Positions 8,914 to 16,602 of a DNA stretch of 64,000 nucleotides are shown piece by piece. The DNA comes from DASXBA01 sp036406475 (GTDB taxonomy: Bacteria; Actinomycetota; Thermoleophilia; Solirubrobacterales; Thermoleophilaceae): positions 16,870 through 80,869 of the forward strand of contig DASXBA010000007.1 in NCBI GenBank assembly GCA_036406475.1, written 5' to 3'. Position 1 is the first letter of the stretch. The number at the start of each line of letters is the position of its first letter. Below the pieces are notes generated by a model. It saw nothing but the letters and a program-made list of their open reading frames with translations. It was not told the origin of the DNA and did no database searches. Made by a program: the position numbers and the translations under genes.

Positions 8914-8974
8914 GCGTCCACCCTAAGCGCAGCGTGCGGCTTTGCGCCAGGCCGACCGGGGCCTTGCGCCGCGC

Positions 8975-9928
8975 CTAGCGCTCGGTTGGCCCGATGCGGC
9001 GCCGGTCCGATGCCACTCCGGCGGCCAGCGCGGCGCCCCCGAGCAGCAGCAGCGCGAGCGGCCAGCCGACGAACTTGCCGTCGGGCACCTTGCCCTCCAC
9101 GAGGTCGCCGAGCTCGACTCCGAGCAGTCCGGCGAAGGCGAGCAGGCCGACGAAACCGACGTAGGCCGGGCCGCGCACCCTGGCCATCGCCGCGTAGCCC
9201 ACGGACGCCAGCGACACGAGCAGGAGGACCAGATCCCAGAGGAAGCTCTGGCCGTGGGTGCCGCCCGGCAGGTCGAGCACGGTGCCGATGAGCGCCTGGA
9301 CCGCCGCCTGGGAGACGCCGATGAAGCCCACGAGGATGCCCACGATCCCGGCTGCGGTGACCATCTCGTCGCCCTGGGGCCTGCCGCCCGAGCGAAGCAC
9401 GATGGCGGCGGCCAGGTAGCCGATCGCGAGCAGGATGAGAAGCCAGCGGAAGCCGTTAACCCCCGGGCTGGCGATCCAGTCCCAGAGGAATAGCCAGGCG
9501 AGGATCCCGGCGATGGCGCCGAGGAAGGCCGCGTAGGCGGCGCCGACGATGAAGGCCGCGTAGGCCGCCATGGCGGCGACGCCGGCGAACACGACGAAGT
9601 GCCAGAACGAGCTGCCCTCGCTCAGCCCGAGCGTCTCACGCAGCTGCTCGAGGGCGAGCGGGGCGAGGACCACGCCCAGCACCAGCAGCGCCGAGCGCCA
9701 GCGCTCCACCTCGGCCCCGCGCCGGTCGCGTACGCCGAGGCCGTAGAGCAGCGCGCAGGGGACGCCGGCCACGAGCAGCAGCGGGAAGTCGGCCCAGTCC
9801 TCGCTGATGGCACCGGACTTGCGGATGTAGAGGATCACGGCGCCGACCGCGAAGGCGACCCCGCCCAGGATCCGCAGCCACTCGGCGCCCTCGGGTGGAG
9901 ACGAGCGCTCCATCGCGGCGGCCAGCAT
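8975..9928 (-). CDS. Polytopic membrane protein of unknown function
   Basis: 317 residues, almost wholly hydrophobic, with about eight to nine predicted membrane helices separated by short loops and no catalytic motif that I can recognise. The end is positively charged (ASDRRRIGPTER), which suggests a cytoplasmic C-terminus. Two ATG starts are possible (9928 and, five codons in, 9913). The gene follows the sugar-dehydrogenase-like lipoprotein by 22 bases on the same strand and may be co-transcribed with it. I do not recognise the family. Confidence 0.7.
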   Translation of the reverse strand: MLAAAMERSSPPEGAEWLRILGGVAFAVGAVILYIRKSGAISEDWADFPLLLVAGVPCALLYGLGVRDRRGAEVERWRSALLVLGVVLAPLALEQLRETLGLSEGSSFWHFVVFAGVAAMAAYAAFIVGAAYAAFLGAIAGILAWLFLWDWIASPGVNGFRWLLILLAIGYLAAAIVLRSGGRPQGDEMVTAAGIVGILVGFIGVSQAAVQALIGTVLDLPGGTHGQSFLWDLVLLLVSLASVGYAAMARVRGPAYVGFVGLLAFAGLLGVELGDLVEGKVPDGKFVGWPLALLLLGGAALAAGVASDRRRIGPTER

Positions 9929-9950
9929 CCCAGCGTGGCCGGACGGAGCG

Positions 9951-11156
9951 TCAGCGGCGGGCGATGCGGTAGACCGGGCCGTTCAGGGAGACCGCGTAGA
10001 GACGCCCGCGCGCGTCCTCGCCGAACGACACGAGCTCCTTGACCTTCGGCCCGAGGGCGCGATCGCCACGGGCCCGGCGGCGGCCGAGCCGGACCACCCG
10101 CAAGTCCGAGCGGCAGAGATCGCCGTAGACGTAGCGGCCGTAGAGGCTGCCGAGTCCGCGGTCGCGGACGACGTAGCCGCCGATCACCGTGCAGTAGCCG
10201 CTCTTGTGGGAGTGCTGGAGAACGGGGCGGCGGTGGCCCGGGGCGGAGCCGGCGTTGTAGTGATGCGTGCCCTCGAAGACGCTCCAGCCGAAGTTGTAGC
10301 CGCCCCGCGGAGCGTGCCCGCGCCCGCGCGTGTTCGGGATGAAGTCGACCTCCTCCCACGCGTCCTGGCCGACGTCGCCGATCGTCAGGTGCCCCTTGCG
10401 GCGGTCGAACGAGAACCGCCACGGGTTCCGGAGCCCGTAGGCGTAGATCTCGTCCCGCCCCGCCTTGCCGACGAACGGGTTGCTGCGCGGGATCGTGTAG
10501 CCACCCCCGGCCTTCGGGTCGATCCGCAGCAGCTTGCCGAGCAGCGTCGACTTGTTCTGGCCGTTGCGCTGCGGGTCCCCCTCGCTGCCGCCGTCGCCGA
10601 TCCCCAGATAGAGCATGTGGTCGGGGCCGAACTCGAGCTGCCCGCCCTTGTGGTTGAAGTTGTGATGCGGCACTCGGATCACCTGGCGGCGCGAGCTCCG
10701 GACCGCCCGGTTGGGCGAGCTCGCCGAGCGCCGGAACTGCGCCACGACCACGAAGCCGGCGTTGTCCGTGTAATAGACGTAGAAGCGGTGCGACTTCGAG
10801 TAGTCGGGCGCGAACGCCATCGACAGAAGTCCGCGCTCGCCGCCTGTCGAGACGAGTCCGCGGATGTCGAGGAACGGCGTCTTCAGCCGGTGCCGACCCA
10901 CAAGCACGATGATCCGGCCGGCGCGCTCCACGACGAAGCGGCGGTGGCGGTCGCCGGGCGGGGCGGTGAGGAAGGTCGGTGAGCTGAACGTCCCCAGGCG
11001 CAGGAGGCGAACGTGGGTGGCCGCCGCCTGGGGCGTCGCCGCCCGGGGCTCGGTCTGGGGCTCCGTCTGGGCCTTCGACCCCGAGCCTCCCCCGCCCGCG
11101 CAAGCGGAGATCAGCACGGCCAGACAGGCGAGGGTTATGGCGAATCTGCGCGTCAC
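9951..11156 (-). CDS. PQQ-dependent glucose/sorbosone dehydrogenase-like lipoprotein
   Basis: 401 residues, starting at a GTG just before a lipoprotein signal (FAITLACLAVLISACAGG, lipobox Cys near residue 19). The mature part has the soluble GdhB/YliI-type six-bladed propeller features: ERAGRIIVL, GGERGLLSMAFAPDY, PHHNFNHKGGQLEFGPDHMLYLGIGDGG (given here only as landmarks) and YAYGLRNPWRFSFD. Known members oxidise sugars using PQQ; several homologues have no proven activity. Attached to the outer face of the membrane. It is divergent from the ECF sigma gene, with only 60 bases between the chosen starts. The GTG is preferred because upstream in-frame sequence runs into the sigma gene's promoter. 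Confidence 0.87.
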   Translation of the reverse strand: MTRRFAITLACLAVLISACAGGGGSGSKAQTEPQTEPRAATPQAAATHVRLLRLGTFSSPTFLTAPPGDRHRRFVVERAGRIIVLVGRHRLKTPFLDIRGLVSTGGERGLLSMAFAPDYSKSHRFYVYYTDNAGFVVVAQFRRSASSPNRAVRSSRRQVIRVPHHNFNHKGGQLEFGPDHMLYLGIGDGGSEGDPQRNGQNKSTLLGKLLRIDPKAGGGYTIPRSNPFVGKAGRDEIYAYGLRNPWRFSFDRRKGHLTIGDVGQDAWEEVDFIPNTRGRGHAPRGGYNFGWSVFEGTHHYNAGSAPGHRRPVLQHSHKSGYCTVIGGYVVRDRGLGSLYGRYVYGDLCRSDLRVVRLGRRRARGDRALGPKVKELVSFGEDARGRLYAVSLNGPVYRIARR

Positions 11157-11177
11157 CGGCGACCATGAAACACAACC

Positions 11178-11207
11178 CGAACCGAAATGTCCCGCACCGC
11201 GTATAAC
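11178..11207 (+). promoter_or_regulatory. ECF-type promoter of the sigma factor gene (candidate autoregulation)
   Basis: A -35 CGAACC (11178-11183), a 16-base spacer and a -10 CGTATAAC (11200-11207). The same pattern with the same spacer occurs at 12457-12486 upstream of the cupredoxin gene. The layout agrees with the GAAC/CGT class recognised by group IV sigma factors. Transcription would begin about 11212-11215, almost at the ATG of 11217, giving a leaderless or near-leaderless message. Direct matches are visible; recognition by this particular sigma is inference. Confidence 0.6.
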
Positions 11208-11216
11208 CGTGAGCAA

Positions 11217-11765
11217 ATGACTGCGAGCGACACCGTGCTGGTGAGACAGCTCGCGACCGAGCCGAGTGGCGAAGGCCTGAGGACTCTGTACCGCCGCTAC
11301 AGCGGCGAGCTGTACGGCTTCGCCATGGGTGCGCTCGGTGACTCCGGGCTGGCCGAGGAGGTGGTGCAGGATGCGTTCACGAGCGTCTGGCGAAACGCCG
11401 ACCGCTTCGATCCGTCTCGCGCCAGCTTTCGCACCTGGCTCTACGCCCTCACCCGCAATCGAATCGTCGACCTCCGCCGGCGGGCGTCGGCGCGGCCGCG
11501 GCTGGCGGACTCCGACGAGGGCCAGGAGCTCGCCGAGCTCGACGAGGGCCTCGAGCTCGCCGCGCTCCGCTGGCAGGTCGGCGCCGCTCTCAACAAGCTC
11601 AGCACGGAGCACCGCGAGGTGATCCGGCTGGCCCACTTCGAGTCGCTCACCCTGCGTGAGGTGGCCGAGGCCCTGGGGCTGCCGCTCGGCACCGTGAAGA
11701 GCCGGAGCTACTACGCGCTGCGCCACCTCCGGCTCGTGCTCGACGAGATGGAGCTCGCCTCGTGA
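11217..11765 (+). CDS. ECF (group IV) RNA polymerase sigma factor
   Basis: 182 residues. Region 2 is at about 20-90 (LYRRYSGELYGFAMG, then EEVVQDAFTSVWR, and RTWLYALTRNRIVDLRRR). Region 4 ends with LTLREVAEALGLPLGTVKSRSYYALRHLR, a canonical helix-turn-helix. An in-frame ATG also exists at 11187, adding ten residues, but it falls inside the spacer of the likely promoter, so 11217 is preferred. The stop overlaps the GTG of the anti-sigma gene (GTGA), the usual arrangement for a sigma/anti-sigma pair. The predicted regulon includes itself and the cupredoxin gene. Confidence 0.93.
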   Translation: MTASDTVLVRQLATEPSGEGLRTLYRRYSGELYGFAMGALGDSGLAEEVVQDAFTSVWRNADRFDPSRASFRTWLYALTRNRIVDLRRRASARPRLADSDEGQELAELDEGLELAALRWQVGAALNKLSTEHREVIRLAHFESLTLREVAEALGLPLGTVKSRSYYALRHLRLVLDEMELAS

Positions 11766-12454
11766 GCGACTGCGCGCACTTCCGCGAGCTGCTCGGCGGC
11801 TACGTCCTCGGGGCGCTCGAGCCCGACGAGGCTGAGGCGCTCGAGCGCCACCTCGAGGCCTGCCCGCGCTGCCGGCGCGAGCACGCCGAGCTGGCGAGCG
11901 TCCCGCCGCTGCTCGGGATGCTCGACACGCCCGAGACCGCCACCGCGACCCCGCCGCCCGAGCTCGAGGAGGCCGTGCTCGACCGCTTCGCGCGCGAGCG
12001 CCGCCGGCCGGAGCCGGCCCGCCGCCGTCTCCGCTGGCGCGGCTGGGCGCCTCGCGTCGGCGTGGCCGGCGCGGTGGCCGCGGTAGTGGCGGCGCTCGTG
12101 CTGGCCGGGGTCTTCTCGCCGGATGGCGACGACAAGGCGTTCGGGCACGTCGCCCTGCGCGGTGGCGGCGGCGCCAAGGCCTACGCCGACCTGCACGCCC
12201 TGCGAGCCGGGACCGGCGTGAACCTCAGGGTCCGCGGCCTCTCCGGGGGCCGCGGCCGCGTCTATGAGCTCTGGTGCGTCGAGGACGACGGCAGCTGGAT
12301 CAGCGGCGGCACGTTCAGGGTCGACGAGCGCGGAAAGGCGCACGTTTCCCTCACCTCGGCCGCCCGCCCGGGCGAGTACGAACGGATGCTGGTCACCCGC
12401 CGGGCCGGGGAGAAGCACGGTCAGAAGATCCTGACCGGAACCGTCGACTACTGA
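11762..12454 (+). CDS. Anti-sigma factor (zinc-finger ZAS domain plus RskA-like domain)
   Basis: 230 residues. The N-terminal zinc-binding anti-sigma domain has CAHFRELLGGYVLGAL and the HLEACPRC motif (H-x3-C-x2-C, residues about 30-37), which binds the cognate sigma on the cytoplasmic side. A single membrane helix (VGVAGAVAAVVAALVLAGVF) lies at about 100-120. The extracytoplasmic part (GTGVNLRVRGLSGGRGRVYELW to the end, given as a landmark) resembles the RskA C-terminal domain, which is released by regulated proteolysis in known systems. Translationally coupled to the sigma gene. The cupredoxin promoter begins only 3 bases after its stop. Confidence 0.9.
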   Translation: MSDCAHFRELLGGYVLGALEPDEAEALERHLEACPRCRREHAELASVPPLLGMLDTPETATATPPPELEEAVLDRFARERRRPEPARRRLRWRGWAPRVGVAGAVAAVVAALVLAGVFSPDGDDKAFGHVALRGGGGAKAYADLHALRAGTGVNLRVRGLSGGRGRVYELWCVEDDGSWISGGTFRVDERGKAHVSLTSAARPGEYERMLVTRRAGEKHGQKILTGTVDY

Positions 12455-12456
12455 GT

Positions 12457-12486
12457 CGAACCGCCCCGCCGGAGCCTGCGTATTAC
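12457..12486 (+). promoter_or_regulatory. ECF-type promoter of the cupredoxin gene
   Basis: A -35 CGAACC (12457-12462), a 16-base spacer and a -10 CGTATTAC (12479-12486), matching the promoter before the sigma gene in every key base and in spacing. A start near 12492 would give a leader of about 18 bases that contains GGGAG (12500-12504), ahead of the ATG at 12510. This places the cupredoxin lipoprotein in the same predicted ECF regulon. Confidence 0.6.
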
Positions 12487-12509
12487 CCCGCGTCAACCCG
12501 GGAGATTGA

Positions 12510-13019
12510 ATGCGAACCCACCGAGTCCCCGCCCTGATCCTTGCTCTGGGCGCCCTTGCGGTCGCCGGCTGCGGCAGCGACAACAACAGCGACAACAGCA
12601 GTAGCGGCAGCAACAGCGGCGGGAGCAGCAGCTCGTCGAAGAAGACGACGCCGTCCACGTCCGGCGCGAGCGCTGTGACCCTCGCCGCCACCGAGTTCAA
12701 GTTCAATCCCTCGGCGCCCAAGGTGAAGAAGGGCAAAGTCCAGTTCACCATCAAGAACGACGGCCAGACCACCCACGCGCTGGAGGTCGAAGGGCCCGGC
12801 GAGGAGTCGAAGACGGGCTCCGTCCAACCGGGGCAGTCGAAGACCATCACGGTCAACCTGAACAAGGACGGCAAGTACGAGTTCTACTGCCCGATCGACG
12901 GCCACAAGCAGCAGGGCATGAAGGGCGTGGTCACCGTCGGAGGCGGCGGCGGCTCGTCCTCCTCGTCGTCCTCGTCCAGCGCGAGCGACAACTCGGGCGG
13001 CGGCGGCTCCGGCTACTAG
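12510..13019 (+). CDS. Cupredoxin-like lipoprotein (blue copper type)
   Basis: 169 residues. A lipoprotein signal ends at AVAGC (Cys about 21), followed by a Ser/Asn/Gly linker and a cupredoxin domain of about 90 residues. Type 1 copper ligands are all visible: His in TTHALEV, then Cys, His and Met in FYCPIDGHKQQGMKG, the plastocyanin-like order. A low-complexity Gly/Ser tail follows. It likely carries electrons or copper outside the membrane. It is preceded by a predicted ECF promoter and overlaps the convergent monooxygenase gene by 4 bases. No copper oxidase or nitrite reductase partner is in view. Confidence 0.9.
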   Translation: MRTHRVPALILALGALAVAGCGSDNNSDNSSSGSNSGGSSSSSKKTTPSTSGASAVTLAATEFKFNPSAPKVKKGKVQFTIKNDGQTTHALEVEGPGEESKTGSVQPGQSKTITVNLNKDGKYEFYCPIDGHKQQGMKGVVTVGGGGGSSSSSSSSSASDNSGGGGSGY

Positions 13020-14506
13020 GCCGCGAGCCGCTCCGCCGAGACGGCGGGCTCGGGGCTCGAGAAGACCATCGCCTCGTCCTCGAGCGCGCCGAGCTTGAGC
13101 TTCAGGATGTCGAGCGCGTAGTTCTGGTACAGGCGCCACGGCGCCCGCGATCCCTGCTTGGGGAAGCGGTCGATGGCGCGCAGCACGTAGCCGGAGGAGA
13201 AGTCGATGAACGGCTCCTCGGTCACCGACGGGTCGCGGTTCTCCGGGACGCACTGCCGGTGGCCGTGCTCGTCCATGTAGTTGAGGAGCCGGCAGACGTA
13301 GCCGCAGGTCAGGTCGCACTTGAGCGTCCAGGAGGCGTTCGTGTAGCCGAGCGCCACGGCCATGTTGGGCACGCCGCTCAGCATCATGCCCTTGTAGCCC
13401 ATGGTCTTCGGCAGCTCGATCTCCCGCCCGTCGACCGACAGCTCCATCTCGCCCAGCGGCACCAGGTTGAGTCCGGTGGCGGTCACGACAAGGTCGGCCT
13501 CGAGCTCGTCGCCGGAGCCGAGCCGGATCCCGCTCTCGGTGAAGGTGTCGATCGTGTCGGTCACGATCGTGGCGTCGCCGCTCCCGATCGCGGCGAACAG
13601 GTCGCCGTCCGGCACCAGGCACATGCGCTGGTCCCAGGGGTTGTACTTGGGCCTGAAGTGGGTGTCGACGTCGTAGCCGGCCGGTAGCTGCCTCTGTACG
13701 CCTCGCCGGATCAGCCCCTTGACCCAGCGCGGCCGGCGCCGGCTGAGCTGGAAGACCAGCATGGTCACGAACACGTTCTTCCAGCGCACGATCGAGTAGG
13801 CGAGCTTGGCCGGCAGCCGGCGACGGAGGAAGTTCGCGATTCCGTCCTCGGCCGGCAGTGTCACCACGTAGCTCGGCGAGCGCTGGAGCATCGTCACGTG
13901 CTCCGCCTTCCTCGCGAGGGCGGGAACCAGCGTGACGGCCGTCGCGCCGCTCCCGATCACCACCACCCGCTTGTTCGCGTAGTCGACGTCGTCGCTCCAG
14001 AGCTGCGGATGGATGACCTCGCCCCGGAACTGCTCGCGGCCCGGGAACTCGGGCGTGTAGGGGTTGTCGTAGCTGTAGTAGCCGCTGCAGACGAGCAGGA
14101 AGCCACAGGTGAAGCGCACGGTCTCGCCGCTGTCGCTCCGCTCCGCAGTCACCGTCCACTGGGCCTCGGCGCTCGACCACTCGGCGCCGACGACCTTGTG
14201 GCCCGTGCGGATCCGCTCGTCCACCCCGTACTCGCGCGCGGTCTCCTTGACATAGCTCAGGATCGACGGGCCGTCGGCGATCGCCTCCGCCTCCTCCCAC
14301 GGCTTGAAGATGTAGCCGAGCGTGTACATGTCGGAGTCCGAGCGGATGCCCGGGTAGCGGAACAGGTCCCAGGTCCCGCCGATCGAGTCGCGGGCCTCGA
14401 GCAGCATGAAGCTCTTGTCCGGGCACTCGCGGCGCAGGTGGCAGCCGGCACCGACGCCGGACAGCCCGGCCCCCACGATCAGGACGTCGACGTGCTCCGT
14501 GGCCAT
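13016..14506 (-). CDS. EthA-like flavin monooxygenase (type I Baeyer-Villiger family)
   Basis: 496 residues. The FAD site GAGLSG is at 12-17, GGTWDLFRYPGIRSDSDM at 43-60, and the NADPH-side motif GSGATA at 185-190. The fingerprint FRGEVIHPQLW (160-170) matches FxGxxxHxxxW, the Baeyer-Villiger signature, although the residue after W is Ser rather than the usual Pro or Asp. Overall layout and the SGATAVTL block match mycobacterial EthA, which oxygenates ketones and activates thioamide prodrugs. It oxidises ketones or sulfides with NADPH and O2 (family knowledge). Divergent from the SnoaL-like gene. Confidence 0.9.
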   Translation of the reverse strand: MATEHVDVLIVGAGLSGVGAGCHLRRECPDKSFMLLEARDSIGGTWDLFRYPGIRSDSDMYTLGYIFKPWEEAEAIADGPSILSYVKETAREYGVDERIRTGHKVVGAEWSSAEAQWTVTAERSDSGETVRFTCGFLLVCSGYYSYDNPYTPEFPGREQFRGEVIHPQLWSDDVDYANKRVVVIGSGATAVTLVPALARKAEHVTMLQRSPSYVVTLPAEDGIANFLRRRLPAKLAYSIVRWKNVFVTMLVFQLSRRRPRWVKGLIRRGVQRQLPAGYDVDTHFRPKYNPWDQRMCLVPDGDLFAAIGSGDATIVTDTIDTFTESGIRLGSGDELEADLVVTATGLNLVPLGEMELSVDGREIELPKTMGYKGMMLSGVPNMAVALGYTNASWTLKCDLTCGYVCRLLNYMDEHGHRQCVPENRDPSVTEEPFIDFSSGYVLRAIDRFPKQGSRAPWRLYQNYALDILKLKLGALEDEAMVFSSPEPAVSAERLAA

Positions 14507-14568
14507 GACCGCCGTGAGCTTACTGGCTGGCCGGCCAACCGGCGCAGCGTCGTTATCGTCCGCCGACC

Positions 14569-14958
14569 ATGCCCGACAACGCGGAGATCCTGAGGGAGGC
14601 CTTCGCGCGCTTCGAGCAGGACGGCGTGCCGCAGTTCGACACGTTCGATCCAGACATCGAGCTGATCAACTTCGAGGAGTTCCCGGTCACCGGGCCCTAC
14701 CGCGGCTGGGACGGCGTCGTCCAGTGGCTCGTCGACATGAGCGAGCCGTTCGACGACTTCCGCTTCGAGCTGGCCGAGGTGCTCGGCTCGCGCGGCGACG
14801 ACGTCGTGACGAAGCTGCGCTTCAGCGGCGACTCGCGCGTTCACGGTCCCAAGTTCGAACTCGTCTGGGGCGCGGTCTGGTCCTTCCGGAACGGCAAGGT
14901 GACGAGGACCGAGGGCTTCCGCACGCCGGAGGAAGCGGTGGAGGCGGCGGGGTTGTAA
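14569..14958 (+). CDS. SnoaL-like / nuclear transport factor 2 family protein
   Basis: 129 residues with the small cone-shaped NTF2 fold pattern: an N-terminal helix (NAEILREAFARFEQDG), FDPDIELINFEEFPVTGPYRG and the late block GAVWSFRNGKVTRTEGF. Members are enzymes (cyclases, isomerases) or binding proteins, so activity cannot be called. It starts 62 bases from the divergent monooxygenase gene. A second protein of this superfamily, of different sequence, lies at 46270-46674. Confidence 0.8.
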   Translation: MPDNAEILREAFARFEQDGVPQFDTFDPDIELINFEEFPVTGPYRGWDGVVQWLVDMSEPFDDFRFELAEVLGSRGDDVVTKLRFSGDSRVHGPKFELVWGAVWSFRNGKVTRTEGFRTPEEAVEAAGL

Positions 14959-15024
14959 GTCGGGCCGAGACGAGGGCCCACTTGCCTGTGCCGCCGCGCT
15001 GCGAGATGCTGGCCCCGGCACGGA

Positions 15025-16473
15025 ATGAGCCAGGGGAACAGCGAATCGGCCGGTCGCGGCCGTGGGAACAGTCCCGAAGCCGTGGACGTGGCTCGTCGGA
15101 TGGCTCGCCTAAGCGACGAGTTCGCGCGCGACGAGTCGGCGTCCTCCCACGCGGACACACGGTACGCGCGAAGCGACGGCTGGAGCATCGCCTACCAGGT
15201 GGCAGGGAGCGGGCACGACGTCGTGCTGGTGCCGGGAGCGTTGTCGCACGTCGAGCTCGGCTGGGAGACGCCCGCCCTTTCGACGATGTACCGGCGCCTG
15301 TCGCGCTTCGGACGGATGATCACGTTCGACAAGCGCGGCACCGGACTGTCCGACCGCACGCCGGACCACCCGACGCTCGAGGAGCGGATGGACGACGTCC
15401 GTGCGGTCATGGACGCCGCGGGTTGCGAGCGAGCCGCCCTCGTCGGAACGTCGGAGGGGGGGCCGATGTCCCTGCTGTTCGCGGCCACATATCCCGAGCG
15501 CGTGAGCGCGCTCGTGCTGTGGGGCACGTTCGCCCGGCAGTCGTGGGCGCCGGACTATCCGATCGGCTTCGACCCCGAGCTCGGCGAGCAGTTCGCCGCT
15601 CAGATCGAGCAGATCTGGGGCCAGGGCCGCGTCTGGCCCCTGATCTCGATCCACGACGCCCCCGACGACGAGGCGACGCGACAGAGGCTCGCACGCTTCG
15701 AGCGCGCCGCGGGGACCCCGCGCATGGCGGCCATGGCCAACCGCTTCGCGATGCAAATCGACTGCCGTCACGTCCTGAGCTCGATCTCGGCGCCGACCCT
15801 CGTCGTTCACCGCAGCCAGGACCCGATCGTGCCCGCGGACCGTGCTCGCTACCTCGCGGAGGCGATTCCAGGCGCGCGCCTCGTCGAGTTCCCGGGCGCC
15901 TTCCACTTCAGCGCGACCGGAAAGGACGAAGAGGCTCTCGACGAGATCGAGGAGTTCCTCACAGGAAGCCGACCCATTCAGGAGATCGACAGGGTGCTCA
16001 AGACGGTCATGTTCACCGACATCGCCGACTCGACGGCGACCGCCGTCGCGATGGGCGACCGCCGTTGGCACGCGGTCCTCGACGCTCACGACGGCCTGGT
16101 GCGGGAGGAGCTGGACCGTTACCGCGGTCGGGAGGTGAAGACCACGGGCGACGGATTCCTCGCCAGCTTCGACGGGCCCGCGCGCGCGATCCGCTGCGCG
16201 CTCGCGATCCGCGAGCGGGCTCGCTCAGCCGGACTCGACATTCGCGCCGGCCTGCACAGCGGCGAGTGCGAGATCCGGGACGACGACATCGCCGGCGTGG
16301 CCGTCCACATAGCCGCCCGTGTCGTAGGCCTCGCGGAGCCCGCGGAGGTCCTCGTCACGAGCACCGTGCGCGACCTGGTCATCGGCTCGGACGTCGAGTT
16401 CGAGCCGCGCGGCAGCCACACGCTGAAGGGCATCCCCGGCGAGTGGCAGGTCGCGGCGGTGTCGGGCGAGTAG
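15025..16473 (+). CDS. Alpha/beta hydrolase fused to a class III adenylate/guanylate cyclase domain
   Basis: 482 residues. Residues about 45-315 form an alpha/beta hydrolase with the nucleophile elbow GTSEGG (S143) and a late His in GAFHFSATG. Residues about 325-482 form a class III nucleotide cyclase. The metal aspartates are D332 (FTDIADS) and D376 (TTGDGF), with K372 nearby; the transition-state Asn is replaced by His (VHIAARV, H428) while R432 is kept. Such fusions are common in actinobacteria and probably couple ligand or ester sensing to cAMP. The Asn-to-His change may lower or alter activity. No transmembrane segment. Confidence 0.9.
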   Translation: MSQGNSESAGRGRGNSPEAVDVARRMARLSDEFARDESASSHADTRYARSDGWSIAYQVAGSGHDVVLVPGALSHVELGWETPALSTMYRRLSRFGRMITFDKRGTGLSDRTPDHPTLEERMDDVRAVMDAAGCERAALVGTSEGGPMSLLFAATYPERVSALVLWGTFARQSWAPDYPIGFDPELGEQFAAQIEQIWGQGRVWPLISIHDAPDDEATRQRLARFERAAGTPRMAAMANRFAMQIDCRHVLSSISAPTLVVHRSQDPIVPADRARYLAEAIPGARLVEFPGAFHFSATGKDEEALDEIEEFLTGSRPIQEIDRVLKTVMFTDIADSTATAVAMGDRRWHAVLDAHDGLVREELDRYRGREVKTTGDGFLASFDGPARAIRCALAIRERARSAGLDIRAGLHSGECEIRDDDIAGVAVHIAARVVGLAEPAEVLVTSTVRDLVIGSDVEFEPRGSHTLKGIPGEWQVAAVSGE

Positions 16474-16493
16474 TCGGGGCGCCCTGTTCAACA

Positions 16494-16524
16494 ATCCCCG
16501 AACGCCGCTGAGCAGGCTGGGGAT
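16494..16524 (+). terminator. Weak stem-loop after the hydrolase-cyclase gene
   Basis: ATCCCC (16494-16499) pairs with GGGGAT (16519-16524), and GCC/GGC pairs inside. It lies 20 bases past the stop. There is no T-run, so termination is only a possibility. Confidence 0.3.
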
Positions 16525-16531
16525 CGTCCCG

Positions 16532-16543
16532 AGTCACGTGACT
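16532..16543. promoter_or_regulatory. 12-bp perfect palindrome AGTCACGTGACT
   Basis: A perfect palindrome with a CACGTG core, between the cyclase gene and the beta-propeller gene, 60 bases before the preferred propeller start. Another inverted motif (CTACG...CTACGTAG) follows at once. It could be an operator for a dimeric regulator; nothing else supports that. Confidence 0.3.
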
Positions 16544-16602
16544 ACGCGAAAACTACGTAGGCCCGTTTGCGCGATTCGACCTTCCGTGAGACGTTCGCGC
16601 TA

